From: HGM13006 sp964527315
GTDB lineage: Bacteria > Bacillota > Clostridia > Oscillospirales > Oscillospiraceae
Direction: 5' to 3'
DNA length: 64,000 nucleotides
Assembly: GCA_964527315.1 (NCBI GenBank)
Contig: CAZGOQ010000001.1
Coordinates: 1 to 64,000, forward strand
Shown: piece by piece, positions 1-8,839 of the stretch
Layout of the letters: each line of letters begins with the position of its first letter
Position numbering within the stretch: the stretch's first letter is position 1
Notes under the pieces: generated by a model
The model's input: the letters and a program-made list of their open reading frames with translations, nothing else
Told to the model about the DNA's origin: nothing
Databases searched by the model: none
Translations under genes and position numbers: made by a program

Positions 1-93
1 GGACTGGCGGTTTCCGATGCTCCGGATTCACGGTTTCCGGACGGTGGAATATTCATCCATCTGCTCGAATAGGCCCAAGCAACAAATTTAAAT

Positions 94-1323
94 TCAAATC
101 AAAGCATAAAATATATTGTGCGCCATCCTCGCCTTCTTTTTGAATAATGTATATCCATGAACAACGGATATATTCTGTATGTCAGAATAAGAAATATATT
201 GTTCAAATTCGCTTGCATCATCAATTAACGTACTTGTCCCAGATTTGATATCGTAAATCTGTGTTGGTGCTATACCAAAGTATAGTATCTGTCCCTCACC
301 ATATACCCCTCGTGTTGTTTTCCTTTTTATTTCTACGTAGTCATCCCCAGAGTACTCTCTACCATTGGTATACACAAAAGCGTCGCCAGCATCATATTCG
401 AAATTCAACTCAGCCGAAAGCAGTGTATCGATTTCAATAAATTCATAAAAATTTTTCCACACACCAGTATTATCATAAATATCAGTATATAAACCGTAGT
501 CATCAAATCTATTTCTCCACCACCCATTCCCAAGCTTGCAAGTTCTTGATCCAACAAATGACATATCTCCTAAGTGAATTAACTGCACCTCTTCAAAATC
601 AGCATTAGACTTTTTCTCTTGATCCGCAACTCCTACAACTCCATTTCCCATATATACAATCTCGGACTCTGAATCTCTTTCCAATGTATACATATACATT
701 CCACTTTTATTACTGAAGTAGTAAAAATCATACTGGTAATAATTATCTTCAAATCCTGTTATCCATTTTTTGTCATAGAAATACCCTTCTCCCAAAAGAA
801 TCGGCTCTTCACAAACAATATCATGAACTTTTTTTCCATTTTGGTTAATTGTGACCACTGTTTTCCCATCTGACAAAACAACAAAAGCATAACCATTATA
901 AAAATTACAAAAGTTATAAACAGTATCTCTGTTTAACGAAAACAAAGCATTTCCATCTGCATCCATGCAAGCCAAATACGCTACATCCGATGTTATATCA
1001 TAATACTCAAACCATGCAACACCATCGCTAAACTCATAAACCGTTGTCAGTTCTGTTGCATCATCTTGTGGACATACTGTAGGCGTAACAGAGACCTGTT
1101 CTAATTCTTCAATGGAATCCTTCTCAACTTCTTCTATACCTAAACTTTGCGTCGTTTTCTCAGCCACACTGGACTGCTCACTCATCTCTTTTGTCTCACA
1201 CTTAGTCGACACAGCAACCTTATCAGCTATACTGCTATCAGCTTGTTTAACTGAACGACTGCATCCACCAAACAACGTGAAAACCATTGCGACCGCCAAT
1301 AAGAAACTGCTTGTTTTTTTCAT
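94..1323 (-). CDS. Secreted lipoprotein, WG-repeat-like, unknown function
   Basis: I do not recognise a specific family. From the ATG at 1323 (GGGGAGG seven bases upstream) the protein is 410 residues. It begins with a Lys-Lys signal peptide and a hydrophobic stretch ending in LFGGC, a plausible if imperfect lipobox that would anchor it to the outer face of the membrane. A Ser/Thr/Glu-rich linker (about residues 25-90) leads to segments such as FSDGVAWF and NGYAFVVLSDGK, which resemble degenerate WG/beta-propeller repeats. An upstream in-frame start at 1452 has no ribosome binding site and runs into the inverted repeat. The gene is clearly more AT-rich than its neighbours, which suggests horizontal acquisition (inference). 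Confidence 0.7.
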   Translation of the reverse strand: MKKTSSFLLAVAMVFTLFGGCSRSVKQADSSIADKVAVSTKCETKEMSEQSSVAEKTTQSLGIEEVEKDSIEELEQVSVTPTVCPQDDATELTTVYEFSDGVAWFEYYDITSDVAYLACMDADGNALFSLNRDTVYNFCNFYNGYAFVVLSDGKTVVTINQNGKKVHDIVCEEPILLGEGYFYDKKWITGFEDNYYQYDFYYFSNKSGMYMYTLERDSESEIVYMGNGVVGVADQEKKSNADFEEVQLIHLGDMSFVGSRTCKLGNGWWRNRFDDYGLYTDIYDNTGVWKNFYEFIEIDTLLSAELNFEYDAGDAFVYTNGREYSGDDYVEIKRKTTRGVYGEGQILYFGIAPTQIYDIKSGTSTLIDDASEFEQYISYSDIQNISVVHGYTLFKKKARMAHNIFYALI

Positions 1324-1397
1324 TTGTATTTCCTCCCCAGTAAATAAAAAAGTGCGCAGCAGAAGCCACGCACCGAAAAACGCATAGCTCCCATTGC

Positions 1398-1523
1398 TGC
1401 GACACAAGTTATTTAACATACGGAACAAGAACTGTCTGTTTGAGTATGCCAAATCGAGCCTGCATTTTTACCGAAAGGTAAAACTACAGACAGTTCTTTC
1501 CGAAAATATTAACTTGTGTCGCA
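1398..1523. repeat. 126 bp MITE-like inverted repeat
   Basis: Two pairs of perfect 13 bp inverted arms are nested around nearly the same centre. The outer pair, TGCGACACAAGTT and its complement, lies at 1398-1410 and 1511-1523. The inner pair, AAGAACTGTCTGT and its complement, lies at 1427-1439 and 1486-1498. Sequence between the arms is AT-rich and imperfectly symmetric. The arrangement looks like the fused ends of an insertion sequence or a MITE. I see no clear target-site duplication and no transposase. Confidence 0.55.
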
Positions 1524-1597
1524 CCGTCATTGTAGCAAAAAAAACACGGAAAATAAACCCCTTTTCCAAATTTAATGTCAAAAACCCAAACTCCCCC

Positions 1598-1626
1598 TTG
1601 CATCTTCCAAAAAACTGTGCTATGAT
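1598..1626 (+). promoter_or_regulatory. Sigma-A promoter of the pheST T-box leader
   Basis: TTGCAT at 1598-1603 and TATGAT at 1621-1626 are separated by 17 bp. Transcription would start near 1633, just before the T-box leader. There is no competing gene between here and pheS. Confidence 0.65.
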
Positions 1627-1632
1627 TTCCCC

Positions 1633-1893
1633 AATCGAAACAGGCGATGATCGGGTTGTCTTGGTCAAATCTGCGGCAAAGAGAGAACGGGGTGCTGGGA
1701 GCCGTTTCCGCATTTGACAGGGGCGTTCCCCCGGGAGCCGCCGTCTGAACAGGTCTTTTAGTAGGACGCGCCGGTTCATGGCCGTTATCCATGAAAAGCG
1801 CGCTCATTTGTATGGGCGAATTGCGGGTGGTACCGCGGAAGGTGTTATGTCCTTTCGTCCCCTTTGTGGGAGGAAAGGGCTATTTTTTTGCGT
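1633..1893 (+). promoter_or_regulatory. T-box riboswitch, tRNA-Phe responsive
   Basis: The conserved T-box core GGGTGGTACCGCGG is at 1825-1838. Its UGGU would pair with the ACCA end of uncharged tRNA-Phe. It is followed by a terminator (arms about 1851-1861 and 1868-1878, then a T run at 1883-1889). CAAAT..GCGG (1666-1676) can pair with CCGCATTTG (1708-1716), forming a compact Stem I with AGAGA on the 5' side and a TTC (Phe) specifier at 1706-1708. Uncharged tRNA should stabilise the antiterminator and let transcription enter pheS-pheT. The T-box call is firm; the exact Stem I fold is my inference. Confidence 0.9.
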
Positions 1894-1933
1894 TTGCGGA
1901 AAGGAAAAATTACTGTAAAGGAGTTTTATTGAT

Positions 1934-2977
1934 ATGAAGCAAAAACTGGAAAGCATTGAACGCGCCGCACTGGAAGCGCTGGAGCAGGTCCGTCAGTCCG
2001 ATGAACTGGAAGCCCTGCGGGTCAAATTTTTAGGCAAAAAGGGCGAATTGACGGCGGTGCTCAAAATGATGGGCGGGCTTAGCCCGGAGGAACGGCCGAT
2101 CATGGGCCAGAAGGCCAATCAGGTCCGGGCGGCCATTGAGGAATCTTTGGAGAAAAAGAAAATAGCGCTGGCCACCGCCGCCATGGAGCGGAAACTCAGC
2201 GAGGAAGCGGTGGATGTGACAATGCCCGCCAAAGACATTCCTCTGGGCCATAGGCACCCCATGAGCATTGTGCTGGATGAGATGAAGGAGATCTTTATCG
2301 GCATGGGCTTTGACGTGGTGGAAGGCCCGGAGGTAGAACTGGAGAGTTATAACTTTACCAAACTGAACACCCCTGTGGGACATCCCGCCCGGGATCGGCA
2401 GGACACCTTCTATACCACGGAAGACGATTCCGTCCTCCTCCGTACCCAGACGTCGCCCATGCAGATTCGGGTCATGGAAAATCGGAAGCCCCCCATCCGT
2501 ATTATCTCCCCTGGCCGGGTCTATCGGAAGGACGAGGTGGACGCCACCCACAGTCCCATGTTCCACCAGATGGAGGGTTTGGTTATCGACAGGGGCATCA
2601 CCATGGCAGACTTGAAGGGCAGTCTCATTCAGATGGGCAAACTGCTCTACGGCGAGGAGTGCGTGACCCGCTTCCGTCCCCACCACTTCCCCTTTACTGA
2701 GCCATCCTGCGAGATGGATGTGCAATGCTTCAAGTGCCGCGGGAGCGGACAGGTGGACGAGCGCGTCTGCCCCACCTGCCACGGCGAAGGCTGGATCGAA
2801 TTGCTGGGCGCGGGCATGGTCCACCCAAAGGTCCTCTCTGGATGCGGCATTGACCCGGAAATTTATTCCGGTTTTGCCTTTGGCTGCGGCGTGGAGCGTA
2901 TGACCATGAATCGGTTTGCTATCAATGATTTACGGCTGATATTTGAAAACGATGTGCGGTTCCTCCGCCAGTTTTAA
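1934..2977 (+). CDS. pheS: Phenylalanine--tRNA ligase alpha subunit
   Basis: PheS is the catalytic alpha chain of the (alpha-beta)2 enzyme that attaches Phe to tRNA-Phe in the cytoplasm. The 347-residue length is normal. It has the N-terminal coiled coil (about 1-85), then the class II synthetase core with FRPHHFPFTEPS (about 246-257) and motif 3 GCGVERM (near 317). Around residues 264-285 a CxxC...CxxCxGxG insertion resembles a small zinc knuckle, a longer version of the Cys-rich loop seen in many Firmicute PheS proteins. The ATG at 1934 follows AAAGGAG by 11 bases. pheT starts 18 bases downstream, and the pair is controlled by the T-box leader. Confidence 0.97.
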   Translation: MKQKLESIERAALEALEQVRQSDELEALRVKFLGKKGELTAVLKMMGGLSPEERPIMGQKANQVRAAIEESLEKKKIALATAAMERKLSEEAVDVTMPAKDIPLGHRHPMSIVLDEMKEIFIGMGFDVVEGPEVELESYNFTKLNTPVGHPARDRQDTFYTTEDDSVLLRTQTSPMQIRVMENRKPPIRIISPGRVYRKDEVDATHSPMFHQMEGLVIDRGITMADLKGSLIQMGKLLYGEECVTRFRPHHFPFTEPSCEMDVQCFKCRGSGQVDERVCPTCHGEGWIELLGAGMVHPKVLSGCGIDPEIYSGFAFGCGVERMTMNRFAINDLRLIFENDVRFLRQF

Positions 2978-2995
2978 TGAAGGAAGTGACGCTTT

Positions 2996-5380
2996 ATGAA
3001 TATTTCTAGAAAATGGCTTAATGAATATGTAAACATCGACGTCAGCGACCAAGAATTCGACGCCGTCATGACCATGTCCGGCACCAAGGTTGAGACCACG
3101 GAGGTGCTGTCTGCGGAAATCAGAAATGTGGTCGTGGGCAAGGTGCTGGAGATCGTTCGCCATGGAAACTCCGACCATATGTGGATCTGTCAGGTGGATG
3201 TGGGAGAAGGTGAAACCATTCAAATCGTCACCGGCGCACAGAATGTAAAGGCCGGCGATCTGGTTCCTGTAGCGAAGCACAATTCCTGTCTGCCAGGCGG
3301 CGTACACATCACCAGGGGAAAGCTTCGGGGCGAAATTTCCAATGGAATGCTCTGCTCCTTGAAAGAATTGGGCCTTTCCATCAATGATTTTCCCTATGCC
3401 ATTGAGGACGGAATTTTCATCATCGAAGAACCCGATGCAGTCGTTGGCCAGGATATTAACACCCTGATAGGCACCGATGACAGCGTGGTAGAATTTGAGA
3501 TCACTAACAACCGGACGGACTGCTATTCCATCATCGGCATTGCCCGGGAAGCCGCTGCAGCCTTTGACAAACCCCTGGCCCTTCATACTCCGGAGGTCAA
3601 AGGCTCCAACGCCGGCAGCATCACCGATCATCTGACTGTGGAGACCCTTGCGCCGGAGCTCTGCAACCGCTATACTTCCCGGATGATTACCAATGTCAAA
3701 ATCGCCCCTTCCCCCCGCTGGCTGCGTCAGCGGCTTCATGCGCTGGGCGTCCGCCCCATCAACAATATTGTGGATATTACCAACTATGTGATGCTGGAAT
3801 ACGGCCAGCCCATGCACGCTTTTGATTACCGCTATGTCAGCAGCGGAAAGATCGTTGTCCGCCGGGCAGAAAATGGTGAAAAGCTGACCACGCTGGACGG
3901 AAACGAGCATATCCTGACAGATAAAATGCTGGTCATCGCCGATGACAGCAAGGCCATCGGTCTGGCGGGTATTATGGGCGGAGAAAACTCGGAGATCGTA
4001 GACGATACTACCACCGTGGTCTTTGAGAGCGCCAGCTTTGACGGCGCCTGCATTCGCCAGACCGCCAACGCATTGGGAATGCGCACCGATGCTTCCACCA
4101 AATACGAAAAGGGCCTGAACCCCCTGGACACCTATCCCGCCATTCAGCGGGCCTGCGAATTGGTGGAACTTCTGGGCGCCGGCGATGTGCTGGACGGTGT
4201 GATCGACATTCTGAATTATGTGCCGCAGCCGGTCACTGTTGAATTTGCTCCGGAGAAGATCAATCAGCATCTGGGCACGGATATCTCCAGAGCCGATATG
4301 GAACGGTATCTTGTGCGCTTGGGCTTTACGGTAGAAGGCGACTGTATTCATGTCCCCTCCTGGCGCACGGACATCCACTATATGGCGGACGTGGCCGAGG
4401 AAGTGGCTCGGATGTATGGTTATGACAATATTCCTGTCACCATGTTTCAGGGCGCAACTGTTCAGGGCGGCTATACCGCCGATCAAAAGCGGAAAAACCT
4501 GATTGGTTCGATCTGCCGCGGCATGGGCTACTTTGAAATTTTGACCTATTCCTTTGGCAGCCCCAATATGTTTGATCTGATCCGTCTGCCGGAAAGCAGT
4601 CCCCTCCGCAGCACTGTCAAAATTCTCAATCCTCTGGGTGAGGACACTTCCATCATGCGCACCACCTCGCTGCCCAGTATGCTGGAAACCCTGGCCCACA
4701 ACAACGCCCAACGGAATAAATCCGCCAAGCTTTACGAGCTGGCAAAGATCTATCTTCCGTTAGACGGCGAAGTGCTGCCGAGTGAGGACGTGATCCTGAC
4801 GTTAGGCTCCTATGGCGAGGGCGAGGACTTCTTCTCTCTGAAAGGCGAAGTAGAAGTGATTCTAAGGGGCCTGAACGCCCGTCCCCACATCGTCGCTGCG
4901 GAAAAATCCAATCCCTCCTACCATCCCGGCCGCTGCGCTGTGCTCTCAATCAACGGCACGCATATCGGTGTACTGGGGCAGATCCATCCTCTGGTGGCCG
5001 CCAATTATGACATCAGCGACGAGATCTATTGCGCGGAACTCAATTTGACCGCGCTGTTTTCTCTTTTGGCGGAAGAACCGCTCTATACCCCTCTTCCCCG
5101 CTTCCCCTCGGTGGAGCGCGATCTTGCGCTGGTCTGCGACAACGAAGTCACCGCAGCAGAAATGGAGAACTGCATCCGCAGCGCCGGAGGCAATCTGCTC
5201 AAGAAAGCAAAGCTGTTTGATTTATACCGGGGCAAGGGCATTCCGGAAGGGAAAAAATCCCTCGCTTTTTCGCTGGAACTTCGCTCCGAGGAACGCACTC
5301 TGACCGATGCGGACTCTGAGAGCGTGATCAAAAAAATTCTGGAAAAACTGGAACAGGAATTGGGCGCTGTGCTTCGATAA
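2996..5380 (+). CDS. pheT: Phenylalanine--tRNA ligase beta subunit
   Basis: PheT is the large, non-catalytic chain of phenylalanyl-tRNA synthetase. It binds tRNA and edits mischarged Tyr-tRNA-Phe. The 794-residue length is typical. The domains appear in the usual order: an EMAP/tRNA-binding fold (about 40-150), the B3/4 editing domain (about 200-400), B5 (about 405-475), a degenerate synthetase-like core, and the C-terminal anticodon-binding domain (about 700-794, starting near LPRFPSVERDLALV). The start at 2996 follows GGAAG. It is co-transcribed with pheS, 18 bases upstream. Nothing appears broken. Confidence 0.97.
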   Translation: MNISRKWLNEYVNIDVSDQEFDAVMTMSGTKVETTEVLSAEIRNVVVGKVLEIVRHGNSDHMWICQVDVGEGETIQIVTGAQNVKAGDLVPVAKHNSCLPGGVHITRGKLRGEISNGMLCSLKELGLSINDFPYAIEDGIFIIEEPDAVVGQDINTLIGTDDSVVEFEITNNRTDCYSIIGIAREAAAAFDKPLALHTPEVKGSNAGSITDHLTVETLAPELCNRYTSRMITNVKIAPSPRWLRQRLHALGVRPINNIVDITNYVMLEYGQPMHAFDYRYVSSGKIVVRRAENGEKLTTLDGNEHILTDKMLVIADDSKAIGLAGIMGGENSEIVDDTTTVVFESASFDGACIRQTANALGMRTDASTKYEKGLNPLDTYPAIQRACELVELLGAGDVLDGVIDILNYVPQPVTVEFAPEKINQHLGTDISRADMERYLVRLGFTVEGDCIHVPSWRTDIHYMADVAEEVARMYGYDNIPVTMFQGATVQGGYTADQKRKNLIGSICRGMGYFEILTYSFGSPNMFDLIRLPESSPLRSTVKILNPLGEDTSIMRTTSLPSMLETLAHNNAQRNKSAKLYELAKIYLPLDGEVLPSEDVILTLGSYGEGEDFFSLKGEVEVILRGLNARPHIVAAEKSNPSYHPGRCAVLSINGTHIGVLGQIHPLVAANYDISDEIYCAELNLTALFSLLAEEPLYTPLPRFPSVERDLALVCDNEVTAAEMENCIRSAGGNLLKKAKLFDLYRGKGIPEGKKSLAFSLELRSEERTLTDADSESVIKKILEKLEQELGAVLR

Positions 5381-5455
5381 CCTGAAAATAGGATGCCGAA
5401 TGGCGTTCATTGTTTTGCATATTCTTATATTGGATATTGCAGATTTCTGTTACTT

Positions 5456-5493
5456 TTCGAAACAGTTCTGTCATTTCGAAACAGTTCTGTCAT
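5456..5493 (+). repeat. Tandem 19 bp repeat upstream of gdhA
   Basis: Two perfect copies of TTCGAAACAGTTCTGTCAT occupy 5456-5474 and 5475-5493. A degenerate third copy may precede them (about 5437-5455). Each unit carries the palindrome TTTCGAAA. They end 25 bp before the gdhA -35 box, a suitable position for an activator or repressor, but no known operator is recognised. Confidence 0.7.
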
Positions 5494-5517
5494 TTTAGCA
5501 AATTTCGGATTTTTTGC

Positions 5518-5546
5518 TTGCATTTTCTTTTTTTCAGTCGTAGAAT
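5518..5546 (+). promoter_or_regulatory. Predicted gdhA promoter
   Basis: TTGCAT at 5518-5523 and TAGAAT at 5541-5546 have a 17 bp spacer. The start point would be near 5553, giving a leader of about 90 bases. Within that leader, AAAGGGGCC (about 5560) can pair with GGCCCTTT (about 5585-5592), followed by a short GCCGG..CCGGC-type hairpin. The leader is therefore structured and could attenuate expression. Confidence 0.5.
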
Positions 5547-5644
5547 AACGAGGACGGCAAAGGGGCCGCCGCGATGGTTTTTATGGCCCTTTTTCATGTC
5601 AGCCGGATTTTCGGCTTTACCATTTTCATGAAAGGGAGTTATTT

Positions 5645-6851
5645 ATGTCCATCAAAAACGCGTATTTGAATGGCATTTATGAGGAACTTGTTTCCCGTTA
5701 TGCCAAACAAACAGAATTTCTGGAAGCTGTTAATGAGGTTTTGGAAACGTTGGTCCCCGTGGTGGAGCAGGATCCCCGCATTGAACAGCAGAATATCATC
5801 GGCCGCCTGGTGGAACCTGAGCGCACCATTCTGTTTCGGGTTCCCTGGGTAGACGATCAGGGGAAGGTTCAGGTCAACCGAGCCTACCGCGTCCAGTTCA
5901 ATTCTGCCATTGGCCCTTACAAGGGCGGTCTGCGCTTCCGGGACAACGTCAATCTTTCCATTATCAAATTCCTGGGCTTTGAACAGATCTTCAAAAACGC
6001 TCTGACCACACTTCCCATGGGCGGCGGCAAGGGCGGCTCCGATTTTGACCCAAAAGGCAAGTCGGAAGCAGAGGTGATGCGTTTCTGCCAGAGCTTTATG
6101 ACCGAACTGACGCGCCACATCGGCCCTGATACCGATGTGCCTGCCGGTGACATTGGTGTCGGCGCCCGGGAGATCGGCTATATGTTCGGACAGTATAAGC
6201 GCCTGAGCAACTCCTGGACCGGCGTTCTCACCGGCAAGGGCCTTTCCTACGGCGGTTCTCTGGCCCGGACGCAGGCCACCGGTTTCGGCGTCTGCTACTT
6301 TGCCAATGCCTATTTAAAGGATAAAGGCCAGAGTTTTGCCGGTAAGCGCGTCATTGTCTCCGGCTCCGGCAACGTGGCCATTTACGCCAACCAGAAAGCA
6401 ACCGAACTGGGCGGCAAGGTGGTTGCCATGTCGGATTCCNNNNNNNNNNNNNNNNNNNNNNNNNNNNNNNNNNNNNNNNNNNNNNNNNNNNNNNNNNNNN
6501 NNNNNNNNNNNNNNNNNNNNNNNNNNNNNNNNNNNNNNNGGCGCAAATATGCCCTGCACGCCGGAAGCCATTTCCGTGATCAAGCGCAATGGCCTCCTTT
6601 ATAGCCCTGGCAAGGCTTCCAATGCCGGCGGCGTCGCAACCTCCGGTTTGGAGATGAGCCAAAATTCCGAGCGGCTCAGCTGGAGTTTTGAGGAAGTGGA
6701 TCGGAAGCTGCAGGGGATCATGGAATCCATCTACGCGGCCTGCTCTGACGCCGCCAAAAAGTACGGCATGGAGGGCGACATTCAGGCGGGCGCCAACATT
6801 GCCGGGTTCCTGAAGGTCGCCGACGCTATGCTGGCCCAAGGCGTTTGCTGA
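5645..6851 (+). CDS. gdhA: NADP-type glutamate dehydrogenase, interrupted by assembly gap
   Basis: Hexameric glutamate dehydrogenase interconverts 2-oxoglutarate plus ammonium and glutamate. The first 265 codons (5645-6439) cover the substrate domain, with GGGKGGSDFDPKGKS (about residues 124-138) holding the catalytic Lys, and the start of the nucleotide fold (SGSGNVA). A run of 100 Ns follows, and the protein resumes at 6540 (GANMPCTPEA) to the stop at 6849-6851. Only 368 residues are visible against a usual length of about 445, so roughly 80 residues are missing. The two halves are in different frames here because the N run has an arbitrary length; this is not a real frameshift. The start follows AAAGGGAG. 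Confidence 0.95.
6440..6539. other. Assembly gap of 100 Ns
   Basis: Exactly 100 unknown bases lie inside gdhA. Both edges fall on codon boundaries of the expected protein, so the true gap should be a multiple of three, about 240 bases from the family length. Confidence 0.98.
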
Positions 6852-6914
6852 TTCTCACTATAAACCAATCAAAAAGTCCTTTTGCAAAATAAAATGTAAT
6901 TTGATCTGATATTG

Positions 6915-6960
6915 AAGGCGGGAGAAACCACAAGTTTTCGTGATTTCTCCCGCCTTGTTT
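6915..6960 (+). terminator. Intrinsic terminator of gdhA
   Basis: A perfect 13 bp stem (AAGGCGGGAGAAA at 6915-6927 with its complement at 6944-6956) is followed by TTGTTT. It lies between gdhA and the convergent transporter gene and may work in both directions. Confidence 0.85.
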
Positions 6961-7021
6961 AACTTTTGGGACAGGGAATTCCTGCAAAAATCGCATGTTT
7001 CACTGCGGCCTTTTCAGCGGG

Positions 7022-8290
7022 TCAACTCCAGAAGATCCAGCAAAAGAGATATCCCACGGTTACAGCGCAAAGCGTAAAGGGAACGCCGATTTTCAAAAAG
7101 TCTCTGGTCTTTACCTCATAGCCTGCCTTTCGCAAAATGCCGATTCCGGCAATATTGGCCGACGCACCAATGGGCGTCAGGTTTCCGCCAAGAGTTGCAC
7201 CAGTCAGCAGGCCGAAATACAGAAGGTAGGGTGCGCAGCCCAGGCTTACGGACAGCGCACGAACCACCGGAAGCATGGTCGCCACATAGGGAATGTTGTC
7301 CACAAAAGCCGAGCACGCAACGCTGCCCCATACAATCACAGTATATAGCAGAAACGGATTATCTCCGCCGATCCAAACAAAGAAATCGCTGATATTATCA
7401 ATGATGCCCACCCTGGTGATCCCGGAAATGACCACAAACAGTCCCGCCAGCAGGCAGAGTGTTGCACGGTCAATCTCCTGAAAGGCCTGCTGGACCACAT
7501 AGGTATCCCGCTGATATACAAGGGAATGGACGACCCCCACCGCAAACAGGCCGACACAGATCACACCGTTAGTGATCGCCGGACGATCTTTCCAGAAGGA
7601 AGCTAAAATCAGCAAAAGCACATTGACGCAAAGCAGCACCGTGGGGAAATAATTGGTGACCTCTGTATAGCCGGAGGCGCGAAACGGCTCCCGCTGCCGA
7701 CGGAACAAAAACAGAATCACCGGCACTGTTGCCAGCGCACCCAGTTCTACTGCGAAGAAAATGCCAGGTTTCCCTTCCATAAAGAAGAAGTCCAGAAAAT
7801 CCATCCCCGCATAGCCGCCCAACATGATCGAGGTTGTGTCCCCTACCAGCGTTGCAGCTCCCTGCAGATTGGAGGAAACAGCAATGGAAATGATCATGGC
7901 TACCGGAGAAATATTGAGTTTTTTTGCAACGGCCAGTCCTACTGGCGCAATCATCAAAACCGTTGCAACATTATCAATAAACGCGGAAACCAGGCCTGCA
8001 AACAGGCTCATGGCCACCACCACCCACATCACGTTGGGCGTTTTTGCCAGCAGCACCTCCGCCATACGGTTCGGCATTCTGGACTCTATAAACAGCGAAA
8101 CAGTCCCCATGGTGCCCCCCAGCATCAACAGGACATTAAAATCAATGGTCTCTGCAAGGCCCTGCACCGGCACAATCCCTGAAACAATAAAAATTACAGC
8201 TGATGTAACCGCTACCCAGGGCCGGTACTTTGGCAGTGCGATCATCAATATATATGTGAGCGCAAAAACGATCAGCGCGTAAATTTTCAT
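7022..8290 (-). CDS. ArsB/NhaD-type ion transporter, SLC13-like permease
   Basis: This is a polytopic inner-membrane transporter of the ion transporter superfamily (ArsB/NhaD/CitM branch). It is 422 residues from the ATG at 8290, which has GAGG eight bases upstream. About eleven hydrophobic segments are visible. Two inverted halves each carry the signature FIDN (FIDNVATVLMIAP near residue 120; FVDNIPYVATMLP near 345), the motif in the membrane hairpins of this superfamily. GDTTSIMLGG is also characteristic. The substrate cannot be decided from sequence; Na+/H+ exchange or oxyanion export are the main possibilities. It stands alone, convergent to gdhA. Confidence 0.85.
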   Translation of the reverse strand: MKIYALIVFALTYILMIALPKYRPWVAVTSAVIFIVSGIVPVQGLAETIDFNVLLMLGGTMGTVSLFIESRMPNRMAEVLLAKTPNVMWVVVAMSLFAGLVSAFIDNVATVLMIAPVGLAVAKKLNISPVAMIISIAVSSNLQGAATLVGDTTSIMLGGYAGMDFLDFFFMEGKPGIFFAVELGALATVPVILFLFRRQREPFRASGYTEVTNYFPTVLLCVNVLLLILASFWKDRPAITNGVICVGLFAVGVVHSLVYQRDTYVVQQAFQEIDRATLCLLAGLFVVISGITRVGIIDNISDFFVWIGGDNPFLLYTVIVWGSVACSAFVDNIPYVATMLPVVRALSVSLGCAPYLLYFGLLTGATLGGNLTPIGASANIAGIGILRKAGYEVKTRDFLKIGVPFTLCAVTVGYLFCWIFWS

Positions 8291-8401
8291 TCGAACAACC
8301 TCATTCTTGTTTTTTGAAAGCAGAGTGTTTTCCATTCCTGTCCAATGTAGTATATTCTGGCAAAATGCGATTGTCAAATCCAAAAGTTCTCCGGCGATCG
8401 G

Positions 8402-8836
8402 TCAGATGCCGGAAGGGGGTTCATATTCCGCAAAAGAGATTATCTGATATCGAATCTCCCGACCATGCTTTTTCTGCAAAAAGCTTTCCGCAGCGGCAAT
8501 GGCCAGCCCGAAAAAAAATCCGATTCCTGCAGCTACGCCGCCACTGCCCAAATTTTGATCCACCAAAAAATATCCTAGGAAAAAAAGCACAAGCGGCAGG
8601 ACGTAGACAAGCGCCACCGCCCAGACAACCTTTTTGGTCTCTCCCTGGATCCAGACCCGGTCTCCCGGCTTTGCACCAATACGGTTTTCCGCATTCACCG
8701 TCAACACTTCCGTCGCAGCCATCATGCTGCAGCCGCCTGCACAATGACTGCAGTCTCCATGGCAGGCGGTTGGCCGCCGATATTGGACGACCGCATCACT
8801 GCCCTGGCAGGACACCACTGTTACGATTTGACGCAT
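8402..8836 (-). CDS. RseC/SoxR-reducing-system family membrane protein
   Basis: The 144-residue protein matches the RseC (SoxR-reducing system) architecture. An N-terminal domain carries a Cys cluster (CHGDCSHCAGGC, about residues 25-36), then two membrane segments (about 70-90 and 97-115), then a short charged tail. In proteobacteria RseC helps reset the SoxR iron-sulfur cluster with the Rnf complex; in Firmicutes its role is not established. The ATG at 8836 lies three bases beyond the cdaR stop and lacks a clear ribosome binding site, so translational coupling to cdaR is likely. Confidence 0.75.
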   Translation of the reverse strand: MRQIVTVVSCQGSDAVVQYRRPTACHGDCSHCAGGCSMMAATEVLTVNAENRIGAKPGDRVWIQGETKKVVWAVALVYVLPLVLFFLGYFLVDQNLGSGGVAAGIGFFFGLAIAAAESFLQKKHGREIRYQIISFAEYEPPSGI

Positions 8837-8839
8837 CGT

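Noticed and set aside
1..72. Possible 3' end of a + strand gene ending TAG at 70-72
   Set aside because: Only 23 codons are available and they match nothing; could be chance.
1468..1807. Two overlapping minus-strand frames
   Set aside because: They run through the promoter and T-box leader of pheST and lack ribosome binding sites.
2930..4711. A 593 codon open frame on the - strand
   Set aside because: Antisense shadow of pheT.
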